From assembly GCA_963383645.1 (NCBI GenBank), contig OY726566.1, positions 93,370,029 through 93,434,028 of the forward strand: a stretch of DNA of 64,000 nt, in the 5' to 3' direction. This document shows, piece after piece, positions 10,881-22,203 of the stretch (position 1 is the first letter of the stretch; each line of letters starts with the position of its first letter). This DNA comes from Muscardinus avellanarius (lineage: Eukaryota > Chordata > Mammalia > Rodentia > Gliridae). A model generated the notes under the pieces. That model saw only the letters and a list, made by a program, of their open reading frames with translations. It searched no databases and was not told the origin of the DNA. A program made the translations under genes and the position numbers.

Positions 10881-11077
10881 TAAACCCAGGATCCTTCTAC
10901 CTCCAAGCTACCTCTTCAACACCTACTTTAAAAAAAAAACACATTGTGTTTTGAAGCAAGGTCTCACTGAATTGCTTAGGGTCCTGCTGAATTGCTGAGG
11001 CTGGCTTCAAACCTTTGATTCTTTTCTCTTATTCTCTCAAGTATTAGGATTATAGATGTGTGTTACTGTGCTTGGCT
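10881..11077 (-). mobile_element. B1-ID composite SINE
   Basis: 'ACCCAGGATCCTTCTACCTCCAAGCTAC' ID-like part, A-run linker and 'CTGAATTGCTGAGGCTGGCTTCAAACC... GGATTATAGATGTGTG' head on the reverse strand. It caps the truncated 5' side of the reverse L1. A C-run (11082-11093) follows. Confidence 0.88.
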
Positions 11078-11284
11078 TTGCTCCCCCCCCCCCTAATGTG
11101 GGGCCTATATAGAAGACTATCCAGTACTCTTGGGTCTTTGTAAACTAATTTGTGCTAATTGAAGACACTATTACTATACTGATTTATAGAACTATGTAGC
11201 TTACAGAACACCAGAGAAAGAAGATAAAGAGATTACAAATAGTAATGTGTCTATCCACAAAACACTCACTTGTTCTGTGGACTG

Positions 11285-11432
11285 GCATGAATTTGGCATA
11301 CCTCAGGCTGAATTCTGGCTTCAACACTTACCCTGACAACTGTTTCTAGGCCAGATTCTTAACCTCTCTGAGCCTCGGTTGCTTCAGCTCTAGAATGGGT
11401 ATAATAAAAGCCATAAAGGGATGGTGAAAGAA
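11285..11432 (+). mobile_element. MIR SINE relic
   Basis: 'GAATTCTGGCTTCAACACTTACC', 'CAGATTCTTAACCTCTCTGAGCCTCGG' and 'AGAATGGGTATAATAAAAGCC' are the MIR core and 3' part in order. Confidence 0.85.
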
Positions 11433-13125
11433 ACCAAAGAGCTAATGATGCCCAAGCATTCTGAAGATTAGAACTAGTATTTCACATGTTAAAGGACATG
11501 GCATTTGTGTCATGTACCTGCTTGTTTTCCTCTTATTGCCTTTCTTTGTTATGACATTTAAATACAATTCTCAGACTCAAAAAAAAGTGCTGAAGTTAAC
11601 AACTTTTTAAAGGGGCTATTTTACCAACACCATAATTGACATTCTGTCACTGCTCAGACTTTATTTCATTTCTGCTCAACTCAATATATAGATTTTTATA
11701 CAAACCATTTACCAAGCAGTAGACAATAGCGCCGTTGGCAGATCAAATTTTTACAGGTGTGCTGTTTGTTATCCACAGGAGAGCCTCACTGGGATGGCTT
11801 CCGTTAACAGGCCAGGTGAGAGTTAGTGACACTTAAAAACTCAAATTATTGATGAGAACATCCCAAGTAGTATAAAGAATTTAAAATTAAGCCTGTGAAG
11901 TCATTATCACATTAAACAGGGAGATGGTGATGGGTCATAAATTGGTTTTCCATTTTATTTAAACAAGACCTGGCAGAATATAAATGGAATTCTTGAAGTC
12001 CACGTATCTCATGATAATTCTTTACTTTTTTTTTTCAACATGCTATGAGATTTAAAGTGTAGGTGATCTCTGATTAATTCTATTGGGCTACGTTTATTGG
12101 AAAAATCATATTTAGAGGATTTTACCCCCACTTTTTTAAAATTTCTGCATGTTTTCCAGAAACTCAAGGATTCCTTGACATTTTAATTTTTCTGCATTGG
12201 TTTCACATATGCAACTTTTTGAAATTTTAGGGATTTAATAAACCATGCTCACACTTGATTGACCATATTTCTTAAAGGTTACAGTATTGTTTAGTGTTTG
12301 TTAACTGCTTTAAAGCCATGCCTAAATCAAAACTTGGGTCAGATCTTCAACTTCTTCCAGATGTAGCATGCATCTTAGTTGAACCTATGGCTCAAGTGAT
12401 CCATTTCCTTTCTTGTAAAGCACTTATCATCTGACCTTGAGCCTTAGCTTAAGCCTCACCAGATGCCTCCCAAGGTTGTAAGGCCTCTCCCTCTCTGTGC
12501 TGTCTAGTCTTCTGATGTTTTCTTCTAATGAAATCTCTTTGGAAGATTATTTAGCTGCCTCCTTTAAATGGATCTTCAATTCTTTATCTTTTGAGATTTT
12601 GTAGTCTTTCTCCACTTAGTGCCAGTTTATCAGTTCACCAGTTAAGATCATCTAAAGAGTCTTCTCTGAGCATGTCTTATTCTACTCTACTCAAAGAAAA
12701 GATCACTTTCTCTCTTTTCTCCCCTTTGTTCTTTTTTTCTAAGGAATAAGTCATTTTCTGTTATATCAAGCTAAATTCTCCATCTACCCCCTTTCTCTAT
12801 TATCCCCCACTGGGCCCAATCCAACCCTCTCTCCTTTCCCATAAAACATTTACTTTCTGTAATTATTCCTCACCTGCCCCAATCTGACCCTCTCTTCTTT
12901 CCCCTAAGATATTTATTTTTTCTGTGTCCAGAGGTCTATGGACTAGTGAGTTCTCTCCATATCCTAAGAAAATTTTCCCTTAGCCTGTGGTCCTCTGGAA
13001 ATACTGCCTGCTCCCCTGCACCAAGTTTCCCAAAAAGTAGATGTGTTTCTTTTCTCTACTCTACCTCCCACTGACTCTAATATTTCTCTTTGAAATATTC
13101 TCAGTTCGTGATTCTGTGTAGAATT
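11433..13125. other. Unique DNA with pyrimidine-rich part
   Basis: No gene or clear repeat. The section 12300-12560 has weak L2-like wording ('TGTAAAGCACTTATCATCTGACC') but I could not follow it end to end. 12650-13080 is pyrimidine-rich and low in long reading frames. Confidence 0.45.
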
Positions 13126-13510
13126 GCAGTTTTCAATCCTGGCTACATTAGAATCTGACTAGATTTTAAAAATTACTAATACTTGAGCACTACCATGACA
13201 ATTTCTGATTTAATTAGTAAGTGAAAAACATCCCCATTGATTGTTTTAAAAATCTTTTCAGAAAGCCAGGTGCAGTGGTGCATGCCTGTAATCCTAGTAA
13301 TTGGGAGGCTGAGACAAGAGAATCACTGATTTGAGGCCAGCAACTTCGTGAAACCAGGCTTCGAAATAAAAAATAAAAATAAAAAAGAAGATCTGAGAAT
13401 GTAGCTCCCAGGTAGATTGCTCCTGAGTTCAATCACCAGTGCCAAAAAACAAGAAAAAAATATTTCCAGAAAATTGTGATGTTCAGCTTGGGTGGAGAAC
13501 TACTACTCTA
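13126..13510. mobile_element. MER5-like hAT element split by a SINE
   Basis: The left piece (13126-13264) opens 'GCAGTTTTCAATCCTGGCTACATTAGAATC' and the right piece (13461-13510) reads 'ATTGTGATGTTCAGCTTGGGTGGAGAACTACT'. These are the two ends of a MER5-type non-autonomous hAT-Charlie element. Its terminal sequences are roughly inverted to one another. Confidence 0.7.
13265..13460 (+). mobile_element. B1-ID SINE inside MER5
   Basis: The head 'GCCAGGTGCAGTGGTGCATGCCTGTAATCC' and ID-like tail 'CTCCTGAGTTCAATCACCAGTGCC' are intact, with a shortened middle. Similar TTTCAGAAA and TTCCAGAAA sequences flank it as an imperfect target duplication. Confidence 0.9.
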
Positions 13511-13721
13511 GCTGACCAGTGTAATAACCTCCTAACATTTTCTGCCCAGTATGTATCCTCCTTGGCTTATTAGCTCTTATGAAATAGGTGAACATCTGCT
13601 TCTTATGCTTGTAAATGTTCACAGTTGAACATTTTGTTCACCTGCCTTCCCAACTAAACATTTTCCTATCCTTATTTGACACTTCCCCCATCCTATTCCT
13701 AAATCATTGCTTCTGCCCAAA

Positions 13722-13778
13722 TTATTATTATTGTTGTTGTTGTTGTTGTTAGTAGTAGCAGTAGCAGTAGTAGTAGTA
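13722..13778. repeat. (GTT)n/(AGT)n trinucleotide tract
   Basis: A run of ATT, GTT and AGT/AGC triplets directly next to a reverse-strand ID fragment, probably grown from its A-rich tail. Confidence 0.9.
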
Positions 13779-13858
13779 CAGTACTCTGAATGAAGCCCAG
13801 GGCATTACTTGTGCTGGGCAAGAGCTCTAGCACTGAACTACATCTCCAGTCCAAGCCC
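13779..13858 (-). mobile_element. ID element, reverse strand
   Basis: Complement of the ID sequence: 'AAGCCCAGGGCATTACTTGTGCTGGGCAAGAGCTCTAGCACTGAACTACATCTCCAG'. The pol III A-box complement (CTGAACTACATC) is recognisable. No 7SL head follows, so it is a free ID. Confidence 0.85.
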
Positions 13859-14189
13859 TAATCATGTGGGTCTTCTAATCTATATAATCTACGTTAATGA
13901 TCTTATCTCTTTTTTTTATCTCTACAATTATGTAATGCCACTCTAATGCCCGTCCCCAAACCCAGTGGCGTCACTGTGAACTGCCATCTGGGCCTCTATA
14001 TGTACATATCTCATTGGCCCTCATGTGCAGAAAAAGAGCTTAGCATCTTACCAGAATTGTTTCCTCTTTTCTGGCTTTTGTTTATTCAGCCACCTAGGCC
14101 ATAAAAATCATATTTATCTTCAGTTTTGTCTTCCTTTTTGTCGCTACCAGTTATTATCTAATTTTAAAGATTTCATCCCAGGAATTGCT

Positions 14190-14560
14190 CCTTAATATGC
14201 TGTTCTTTTGGTATTTCCGCAATCATCAATCTTATTCTGGCTGTGTATGGACAATTGCAATAACCTGCTAGCTGGTCTTCACTGTGTCCAACACAGTGCT
14301 GTCAGATTAATTTTCGGGCACGACTCCAATCTTTTCACTATCTTTTAAAATCTTCAAAGGTTTTTTTATTCACTATAATTGAATATAAACAATTAGCATG
14401 AAATTCTGGGCATTTGATAACAGGCCCCTGCCAGCATTTTCAATCCATCCCCATCACTCTTCCGCAAAGGCTCTGTGTTTCAGCTAAACGGGGCTGCTTG
14501 TTGGTTTCCACGGCCTCAATATGTTCCTATATTTTGAAGCCTATTGATTTTTTTTTTTCA
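14190..14560 (+). mobile_element. L2 LINE relic
   Basis: 'TTGCAATAACCTGCTAGCTGGTCTTCACTG', 'CACAGTGCTGTCAGATTAATTTT', 'GACTCCAATCTTTTCAC' and 'GATAACAGGCCCCTGCCAGCATTTTCAATCC' follow the LINE2 ORF2 C-terminal order. It is diverged and has no open frame. Confidence 0.55.
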
Positions 14561-15740
14561 AATCCCTTAGGCAGAAAGGTTTCGCCATGAGTGTTCTAGG
14601 CTTGTGTAGACCCTTCTCATATTATTTGACTTCTAAATTCAACATAGATTCAGTTGGCCTAAGGTTTCTAGTTGCTAGGATCTCATTTAACCAGGATGTG
14701 TATAAATATTTGTGTTCTGTGTATAGCTAATCCATCTTCCCTAACTATTCAAGGTCAAGATAATGCTTTTTAGTTTTAGTTTTTTGTTTTGTTTTGTTTT
14801 AAAGACAGCTTCCATGTTCTTGTAGGCCAGAATCGATCTTTTCAGCCTGTACCCTTTGTGTAAGAATGCCATTCAGCTCTTGAATTTAGTGCCATAAAAA
14901 ATACGCTGAAAAGTTAGGATGCATTTGCTTTTTGATTCTGTAAACTTTGCATACTTTCTGTGTCCCTCTATTATTAAATCCAAATTATCCTCCTGCTATC
15001 TTGTATGAAATGGGGTTTCTCAGCAGTAGCAAACAACAGTATCAATCTATTTGAGACTGTTAATGACTCATTTATAATGCCAGCAGACACACGAAGGCTG
15101 GAAAAATTAAATGTACAGCATCATTACCTTTGTGGCTAGCACTGCAGCAAATGGCATAATGCTTAGTTCAACATTTGAAAAAGTGAGAGGAATTCCTTTA
15201 GGAGAATGAGCTTTATAGTTGAGGGTATGGATAATAGAATGACAAATTCATAACTTCTTGCTCTTTGCACTGCCTTCCACAAGGCATTCTTTGAGATTAA
15301 CTCTCAGACTCTGCACATATACAGAAGCTCAGCTGTTCCAGTCATCCTGACCTATTTTGAATAGATAATTTTAGACATGTATTTTTGGAGTTTTGAGAAT
15401 ATCATTTTCAGAGAACATGATTTAAAATCCTCTTTAAAGTAGTAATTATTAGAAATTCTCTAAACCATTAGCCTCTTGTAATTTGAAGATGATGTTGCTA
15501 ACCTCTCCAGGGTTGCTGTAGACATGATCTTGGGTACCGTATGAACCATTATGCCTGTAAGTTGCCTCCCAAAGCCAAGTTGTATTGTTGCTTCCATTCC
15601 ACTTGAACCACTCCCCAGCAGTATGCTCTAGATAAGCCTTCCTTTTCACATACAGAAGGCATTTATAAAAGAGATGGTTTGTTTTGACAGTTAGTAGCTA
15701 TGGAAGAGAGCAAAAGGAACTGATCTAGTAGAGATCAAAA
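14561..15740. other. Unique DNA, no gene seen
   Basis: AT-rich sequence with short (GTTTT)n near 14783. The 66-codon reverse frame at 15449-15649 has no recognisable feature. Confidence 0.45.
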
Positions 15741-15744
15741 TAGA

Positions 15745-15965
15745 ACATGAAGTGGCCATCGTGTCCCATGCCTATAATCTCAGCATTTGGAAAGCTGAGA
15801 CAGGAGGGCCACAGGTTAGAGATTAGCCTCAGCAACTTAACAAGGCCCTCAGCAACTTAGACCCAGTTTCCAAAGCAAAACAAAAATGTTAGTAAAATGA
15901 AAACAGTGCTGGTGGTTTTGCTCGGAGGTAGAATGCCCCTGGGTTCAATCTCCATTATGGATGTG
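15745..15965 (+). mobile_element. B1-ID composite SINE
   Basis: 'GTGGCCATCGTGTCCCATGCCTATAATCTCAGC' head, 'GACCCAGTTTCCAAAGC' linker, 'GGTGGTTTTGCTCGGAGGTAGAATGCCCCTGGGTTCAATCTCC' ID-like tail. GAGATCAAAA (15731) and GAGATCCAAA (16065) on either side of the element plus its purine tail are a candidate target duplication. Confidence 0.85.
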
Positions 15966-16062
15966 GGGGTGGTCGGGAGGGGGAGAGAGAAAGAGAGCAA
16001 GAAAAGGAAAAGGAGGAGGAGAAGGAGGGGGAAGAAGAGAGGAGAAAGAAAAGAAAGAAAAA
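15966..16062. repeat. (GGA/GAAA)n polypurine tract
   Basis: A strand-asymmetric purine array about 97 bp long that extends the SINE tail. Frames over it encode only Arg/Lys/Glu or, on the other strand, Leu/Phe/Ser, and are artefacts. Confidence 0.92.
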
Positions 16063-16298
16063 TTGAGATCCAAACGTTCAAGTCGAACTATAAAGTGTAA
16101 TATAAGTGAAAATATTTGGAGGTGGTATCAGACCCGATACTCCTACCTGTACTGCCTTTATACCTACTCTACTCTAGGACTCTGGTTTTCCTTACAGGGC
16201 AACAAAGACATTTTGTAAAAAGATATTAAATGTCAAGACATCTGCCTGCCTTATAGGTGGGGTGCAAGTATGTATAGTATGAAATTTTTTGTAAGAAT

Positions 16299-16351
16299 AT
16301 ATATGTGTGTGTGTGTGTGTGTGTAATGTGTGTAGTGTGTGTATGTGGTGT

Positions 16352-16392
<41 letters not shown>
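16299..16392. repeat. (GT)n microsatellite
   Basis: An interrupted TG/GT dinucleotide array of about 90 bp with TAGTG interruptions near 16324-16340. Confidence 0.97.
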
Positions 16393-16394
<2 letters not shown>

Positions 16395-16399
16395 TCTGT

Positions 16400-16517
16400 G
16401 ATCTCTCTATTTTGCTGAGAGTCTCACTATATTACTGAAGCTCTCCTTGAACATGTGACTCTCCTGTCTCAGCCTCCTAAGTACTGGGATTACAGGCCTG
16501 TACCAACACGCCTGGCT
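16400..16517 (-). mobile_element. Partial B1-ID SINE head
   Basis: Reverse-strand 7SL-like head ('GAGTCTCACTATATTACTGAAGCT... CTCCTGTCTCAGCCTCCTAAGTACTGGGATTACAGGC... CGCCTGGCT'). The ID part is replaced by the (GT)n array. Confidence 0.88.
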
Positions 16518-16639
16518 GTAACGTCATTTTCTTGACAGTTCATACTGGAGCTTAAAGTCAGAAATCAGCCCATCAGGAAGGAAAGGATATAAAGTTGGGG
16601 AGAGTAAGGACGACGTAGAACCTGCAAGAATGAGCCAGA

Positions 16640-16965
16640 GTCTTTGTTCTACCTACTTCCAGCTCAAATGAAGAGGGTGACCCGCAGGGGAGGCCGGCAT
16701 CATTGTCATGGAGCTCAAGACGCACCTGGCTCAGGAGTTAGAGACGACGGGACATTGGAGCAGGTGCAGGCTGGGCAGCTGCCCACCAAGGAGCTGAGCC
16801 AGCAACTGAGCAGCAGCACTGAGGACACGGCTGCCAAGCATGTGAAACACGGGGGCCGCTGCTTCATTGTCTCCCCGACATTGCAGGGGGAAGGTTGGTT
16901 CTGGGAGAAGCAGTTCAGCCTGACCCCGTTGTTCACTGCACTTAATGATAAATTAGCTTTCCATG
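16640..16965 (+). pseudogene. GC-rich ORF block, possible unknown retropseudogene
   Basis: A block richer in G+C than its surroundings (abrupt return to AT-rich DNA after about 16960). It holds a 132-codon frame starting at 16644 whose part between about 16725 and 16930 has a plausible coding texture (Gln/Glu/Ser-rich, 'QLPTKELSQQLSSSTEDTAA'). A second frame upstream reads 'IIVMELKTHLAQELE' and would need a frameshift near 16740 to join. I do not recognise a parent protein. No intron, poly-A tail or target duplication was established, so it may be a chance frame. Confidence 0.25.
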
Positions 16966-17227
16966 TCACTTCTTTATCAATTCAAAAGGATAGTATTCTA
17001 CAGGCCAAAACGTTTTCCAACTGTTGCATGATATCTAAATAACAAATCTCCATTCATAACCAACCAGTATATATAATTGTGTTATTAATGCTACTATGGA
17101 GCTGAAAGTCTGATAGCTTGGCTTATTGTATTTCAGGGTAAATTATTTCAATATAGCAAATTAAGCTATATAATATAACAATTAAAAATAAATAAATGAG
17201 GATATTATGGGAAATCCCTTTTTTAAA
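16966..17227. other. AT-rich DNA without features
   Basis: AT-rich sequence between the GC-rich block and the next SINE. I see nothing in it. Confidence 0.5.
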
Positions 17228-17239
17228 GGTTCATCATCA

Positions 17240-17457
17240 GCCAGGCATGGTGGCACACACCTATAATTCCAGTACTTAAAAGGCTGAGACAGGAAGATCA
17301 CATTTTAAGGCCAGTCTCAGCAACTTATCAAGGCCCTCGGCAACTTAGTGAGACCCTGTTTCAAAATAAAAAAATAAAATAGGGTTATAGCAGTAACTCA
17401 GAGGTAGAAAGGGCCTGAGTTCAATCCCTACTGCCATTAAAATTAAAAAAAAAACCC
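17240..17457 (+). mobile_element. B1-ID composite SINE
   Basis: 'GCCAGGCATGGTGGCACACACCTATAATTCC' head, 'GAGACCCTGTTTCAAAATAAAAAAATAAAATAGG' linker, ID-like tail ending 'CAATCCCTACTGCC', then an A-run. Target duplication AGGTTCATCATC (17228) and AGGTTCTTCATC (17462). Confidence 0.93.
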
Positions 17458-17473
17458 ACAGAGGTTCTTCATC

Positions 17474-18117
17474 ATTTTATTACATCTATTCTATAATAGT
17501 ATTTCATATTACACTTAGTTTGATTTAGTCAGTTAAGGCTAGTAACCATAAATATACTATAAGTATATTATTAGACAGTAATGCTTGCTATCCCCAAAAT
17601 TGTATAAAGTGGTTTGCTACTGTGTATAAAAACTGTTAGAACTTGATTGGAGAAATCGATACTCATTTGCTTATACTCTATAGACAACAGTCAGCCTAGG
17701 ACCCTTTGGAAACTCTAGACCCATGACATTGCTGATTTTCCATACGTTTCGTATAGAAAAACCTGAGTAGAAATTAGCATCCACCAAGCTCTGTCCCTTC
17801 AACTTCACATTCCTTGATGCATTCTTACCTTCTGGGATAGTGGTTTCCATGGTTCCCAAACATTTCCCCCTTCATCACCATACGTAGGATACCGTTCGAG
17901 ATGGGAGTCTCTGGTGAAGAAAACGAAAAGGCAAAAAGGAATATCCTGAAACACTCCAACACTGCCAGGCAGTGTCACGGTTTGCTCGCGGTCTTTCATC
18001 AGTATAATCTAATTTCCTGTCCTGTGATGACAATTTAAAATGCCTCAAAAGTGCGCACCTCAGCATTTGCCCTTCTAATTAAAACTGTTCAGAGAAGGGG
18101 GTGCTTTCTAAGAATGA
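17474..18117. other. Unique DNA, no gene seen
   Basis: AT-rich to mixed sequence. The three small reverse frames at 17671-18066 overlap each other and show no domain. Confidence 0.45.
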
Positions 18118-18154
18118 AAATTCATTCATTCATTCATTCATTCATTCATTCATT
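18118..18154. repeat. (ATTC)n microsatellite
   Basis: Nine consecutive ATTC units. It takes the place of the A-rich tail of the reverse-strand SINE that follows. Confidence 0.95.
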
Positions 18155-18364
18155 TTGTGGTACCAAGGATGGAACCTAGAGGCATTATACCTCGGAGCTA
18201 CAGCCCCCGGCCCCATTTTTTTTACCTCATTTTATCTTTGAAGACAGGGTCTCACTGAGTTGCGAAGGACCCCGCCAAGTTGCCAAGGCTGGCCACAAAC
18301 CACCACCCTCCAGTCTCCGCCTCCTGAATGCTGGGATTACAAGTGTGCGCCAACACACCCGGCC
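18155..18364 (-). mobile_element. B1-ID composite SINE
   Basis: 'TGTGGTACCAAGGATGGAACC... CTCGGAGCTACAGCCCC' ID-like part, linker and 'CCAGTCTCCGCCTCCTGAATGCTGGGATTACAAGTGTGCGCC' head. The head extends into the start of a 74-codon frame at 18260-18484, which is therefore not a gene. Confidence 0.92.
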
Positions 18365-19927
18365 TTGAGGTCTCCTTTCTCACTCTCCTTTATAATCGTA
18401 GTTTATATTGTCTATGGAGGTTTTACTTATGTTACCTCATGTGATCCTTCAAGAAAGATGGTACTGTTGGAGCACAGGCATTAGCATAGGAACGATAGTC
18501 TTGTTAGATGAGCAGGTAGATATTAGCACTCTCCTGCTGGAAATTAGAAGTTAGACTCCCAGTTGGAAGTCAACAGCTTGGCCAAATCTGGTTGCCTGCC
18601 TACATGCATATCCACTCTCCTTCTCCTGCATGTCAAATCCTAACATTGTTTAGGTTCCTCTCTCTGCAAGGCGATATCCTCAGTAAAGGGTCTCTTTCCC
18701 TGCCCCTCAGGGTGCATCAATCCTTCTCGACGCCCATTTCATTAATAATATGTCTTGCACCCATCACGGTTGGTGACATGAATAAATAATACACTTCTGG
18801 TCAGTGAGTGTGAGAGAAAGTCTACTGAGGTCTTGGGGGAAGAATTTTCTTTGATTAAAAGATAGTACAAAGAAATAGCCTCATTTGTTCCCATCAACAA
18901 TGCCATTTAGAAGTGTGTTAGGTAGAACTATGGTACCCATTTTTCAATGGGTCGAGCCTATGATGAAAAATAGAAAGACCCTGAGTCCTTAGTGATGTAT
19001 AAAGCCACTACATTAGCTAATTCTGAAACTGCTCCATCCTAGAAATCCTGTCATGATTGATAATAGTTGTTCCTAGTGTTTAATCTGCCTCTCATTGATG
19101 TATCGATATATTGATACTTTCCAAGCTCCTTCTAATATGTCTTTGTGGCTATCTTTTCTGATCTTCCTTATGGCAGAGCTTAGGGGAAAAACTAGGTACC
19201 TCTGAGTAGCTGCACTGCCGTGAGATTTGCAAGAAGGAACTGAGGTGAGGACTGTTTTCGTGGCTTGATTGTTTTCTTGGACTTGCAGAGAAATGTCAAA
19301 GTTGTTGCAACAGAGTCACTGCCTGGCTTCCTTGCTCTCAAGAGGTCATTGTAGTTTTGCAGCCTCCTAATTCTCTACTTTCCCAATAGTGACAGGTGTC
19401 ATGGTTCATCTGGTGGGCCACTTCATTAATATTATTATATAATAATTCGGTTTGGACCCAGCTCCACCGGCTCTTTTAATGATATAGTGAGCAGCAAATT
19501 TCCTATATTAAATACCTTTCTGTTTAAAATAACTAGAGTGTTTTCTGTTGCTTACAGTGAAACCCTGTATACCACTTTCATTTTTCTAATACTTTTATCT
19601 AAAATAATGCTGGCTAAAACAGTCACAGACATATTAAACCATAAAATTAGTACTTTAAATCCAATCCACCTGGTAACAAATTCACACTTCTTTCTACGAC
19701 ACCTACCTAGGAAATCAGTAAGAGTGACTGTTCAATTTCTGCAAGACAACATCTTTCTTTACCCCTCCTATGTCTCCTAAAGTAGCCTCCCAACAGATAT
19801 TTTTGTCTCTCGTCCACCCCTTGCCTTTCTAAACACAGGTCTGCTCTTAGGAATACTGGCTCATGTCTCCCCATCTGAGACCTGGGTTGACCTACACTTT
19901 TCAGTACAGGATATTTAATCTAGTTCT
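18365..19927. other. Unique DNA with possible L2 relic
   Basis: Mostly unique sequence. 19790-19920 has weak L2-like wording ('ACACAGGTCTGCTCTTAGGAATACTGGC'), not certain. The 97-codon frame at 19487-19780 is Leu/Phe/Thr-rich from AT-rich DNA, with no motif. Confidence 0.4.
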
Positions 19928-20091
19928 TCACACATGAGGGGAACGTGCTCTACCACTGAGGTACATCACCTCCTTTTATTTAGTTAGTTAGCTATTTGTG
20001 ACAGAGTCTCACTCAGTTACCCAGGCTGGCCTCATGCTGACAATCTTCCCAGATGGCTGGGATTATAGGTGTGGGATACCATGCCCAGGTT
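19928..20091 (-). mobile_element. B1-ID SINE, diverged
   Basis: 'GGGGAACGTGCTCTACCACTGAGGTACATC' ID-like part and 'GGCTGGCCTCATGCTGACAATC... GGCTGGGATTATAGGTGTGGG' head on the reverse strand. The linker contains a TTAG repeat. Confidence 0.85.
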
Positions 20092-20204
20092 TAAGTGTTT
20101 TTCTTCAGTAAACATTGACCTTTGGGTTGTTTGTTTGTTTGCTTGTTTTGGGGGGTTGTTTGTTTTATTTTATTTGAATTTGTTTCTTTTCCTTTTTTTC
20201 CTCT

Positions 20205-20286
20205 TCTTTTTTTTTTTTTTTTTTGTTTGTTTGGACTAGAGATTGAAACCAGAGCCATTCTACCTCTGAGCTACACCTAAGCCCTT

Positions 20287-20325
<39 letters not shown>

Positions 20326-20455
20326 TTTTGAAATAGGGTTTTGCTAAGTTCCTAAAGGTCTCACTAAGTTGATGAAACTGTCCTTGAACCTGCAATCCTC
20401 CTGTTTCAGCCTCTCAAGTGCTGGGATTACAGGTATGAGACAGTACACCTGGCTG
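20205..20455 (-). mobile_element. B1-ID SINE with (TTTA)n linker
   Basis: Poly-T, 'GGACTAGAGATTGAAACCAGAGCCATTCTACCTCTGAGCTACACC' ID-like part, a linker expanded into (ATTT)n at 20286-20329, then head ending 'ACACCTGGCTGG'. Expansion inside the linker shows that this A-rich site seeds microsatellites as the 3' tail does. Confidence 0.92.
20286..20329. repeat. (ATTT)n microsatellite
   Basis: About eleven perfect ATTT units located in the SINE linker. Confidence 0.95.
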
Positions 20456-21559
20456 GATACCAGTCTCTAACCCTCTTCTGTGTTTAATGACTCCCTCATT
20501 CACTTTTTTCCCTGTGTCCACTGGATTCCTTCTGCCCCTTCCCCCATGCTTCTGGAGTTTGCAACACTAACACAGTTCTTAGGAGTCTTGCTAGCCCTTG
20601 AGAATTTTCTATTTTAGGTATTTCAGATCATTTTATTTCTACTTTCTACCATTCCTACTTTATATATTTCTTCCAAGAGTCATCTAAAAAGATAAAGTAA
20701 AGCATAATATACCCTGGTAACTTAGTTTACCAGGGTCATTTTGACACATAGAAACTGATTTGTTCACAACTTTTCTAAATTCTGTTTGCTAACAGTAAGC
20801 AGCACCTTGATAGTAATTTAAGACTTTCAACCACCGTGGTATATTATTCATGTTCTAGAAAACTTAGATTTATGAAAAATCAAAAAGTTTAACATGCTTT
20901 AAGAAGTTTCATACCCCACAGCAAGAAAACTTTACATTTCTCCCAGACAAAGGAATCAGGGTCTGTTAAAAGCAATTGTCAATGATGCATTAATATTCAG
21001 GGCAGCTTATACAATATGCTTAGATTTTTGTTGTTGTAGTTGTGGTTTTAAGTTGAGACTTTAAATATAGCTGCATTTAAAAAGGGACACACAGGGCGCA
21101 AAGGATTCCTCTTCACTCCTTGCTTGTTCTTCCTGGAGTTGTTAACCAGGGAGTTCTAATAGATTATTTGCAGATAATAGGGGAAACAGATTATTTTAAC
21201 ATCAAAAGAGGAACAAAGAAAAAGGAGTTGTTTTTCCTTTTCCCAACTGCCCTCTGGTGGCAAAGGCTCAACAGACAGCAGAGACATTTTATAAAGCTTC
21301 TGGCTGTGCAGGTGCGTGAGGCTGGTGGTTCTTAAGAGGGTCTCAAATAAAGTCTTTGCTATACATGTGAGCCTCTGCAAGGGAAGAGCAGAGGCTTGGG
21401 TCTCCTAATTACATTTTCCTTCCCAATGGCATCTGTTCTTATCATAGTAGCACCAGGCTCTACCAGCCCCGTCAATACTTGTATATTAACAACAGACAAT
21501 CGATAGAAAAATTAAAAAGGAAAGTCAAGGTAATTAGGCTAAAGCTGCCGCTTATGAGT
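20456..21559. other. Unique DNA, no gene seen
   Basis: AT-rich sequence without recognisable repeats. Frames at 21120-21335 and 21156-21380 lie on opposite strands of one another, with no domain. Confidence 0.45.
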
Positions 21560-21960
21560 TTTCAATAATTGCTTTAGCTTCCTCTTGTTTTCCCATCTCC
21601 AGAAAAATAGGGCCTGATTGAAGGACTGGGTCGTGTTTGACTGAGGACATGTCAAAACTATACAAAGCCAGGCAGGAAATAAAATTAAGCGGTATTTGTT
21701 TTAGAGCAGCCAAGGGGGCTTTGCACGATGGCTTGGGAAGAATAGGCGTTGATTTAAATGTGCCCATCAGCAGCTGCGCCATTGTGGTACCTGTTTCATG
21801 TCATCAGTTTCTGCACCACTGGCAGCAACCCGCTCAAAAGCTCTGTGACATGTTGTGTATTACAGCTCCAGAGGCAGACAGTCTATGAGTTTTTCCCAGA
21901 AACATCAGGATCTTTCTGGAAATTAGATGCCATCCTTTTCAAAACCATGGAATAAGTAAA
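21560..21960. promoter_or_regulatory. Candidate conserved non-coding block
   Basis: A repeat-free 400-bp section of balanced composition with a CAGCTG E-box at 21771 and 'TTGATTTAAATG' near 21749. Its texture (no simple repeats, no SINE, intermediate G+C) resembles conserved non-coding DNA. Conservation cannot be judged from one sequence. The several overlapping short frames on both strands are likely chance. Confidence 0.2.
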
Positions 21961-22162
21961 AAGCCCTGTGGCTGTCATTGTGCACCAACCTGCAGCTATT
22001 TTGTGTGTGCGTACATAATTGATAGGGGTCACTGGCCATGTATTAGGCCCTAATAAATAAACCATCCATGTTGGGTAAATGAGACTAATCTTTTTGGGGC
22101 TTGAGCTACTTTGGTGTTTCTGTGCCCTGGTGCTATAAGTCTTATAAGTAAACCAGAGCCAC

Positions 22163-22203
22163 TCGTGTTTTTTTTTTTGTTTTTTTGTTTGTTTGTTTGT
22201 TTT
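22163..22203. repeat. T-run with (GTTT)n
   Basis: A T-rich low-complexity run with GTTT repeats. No SINE body is attached on either side that I can recognise. Confidence 0.9.
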
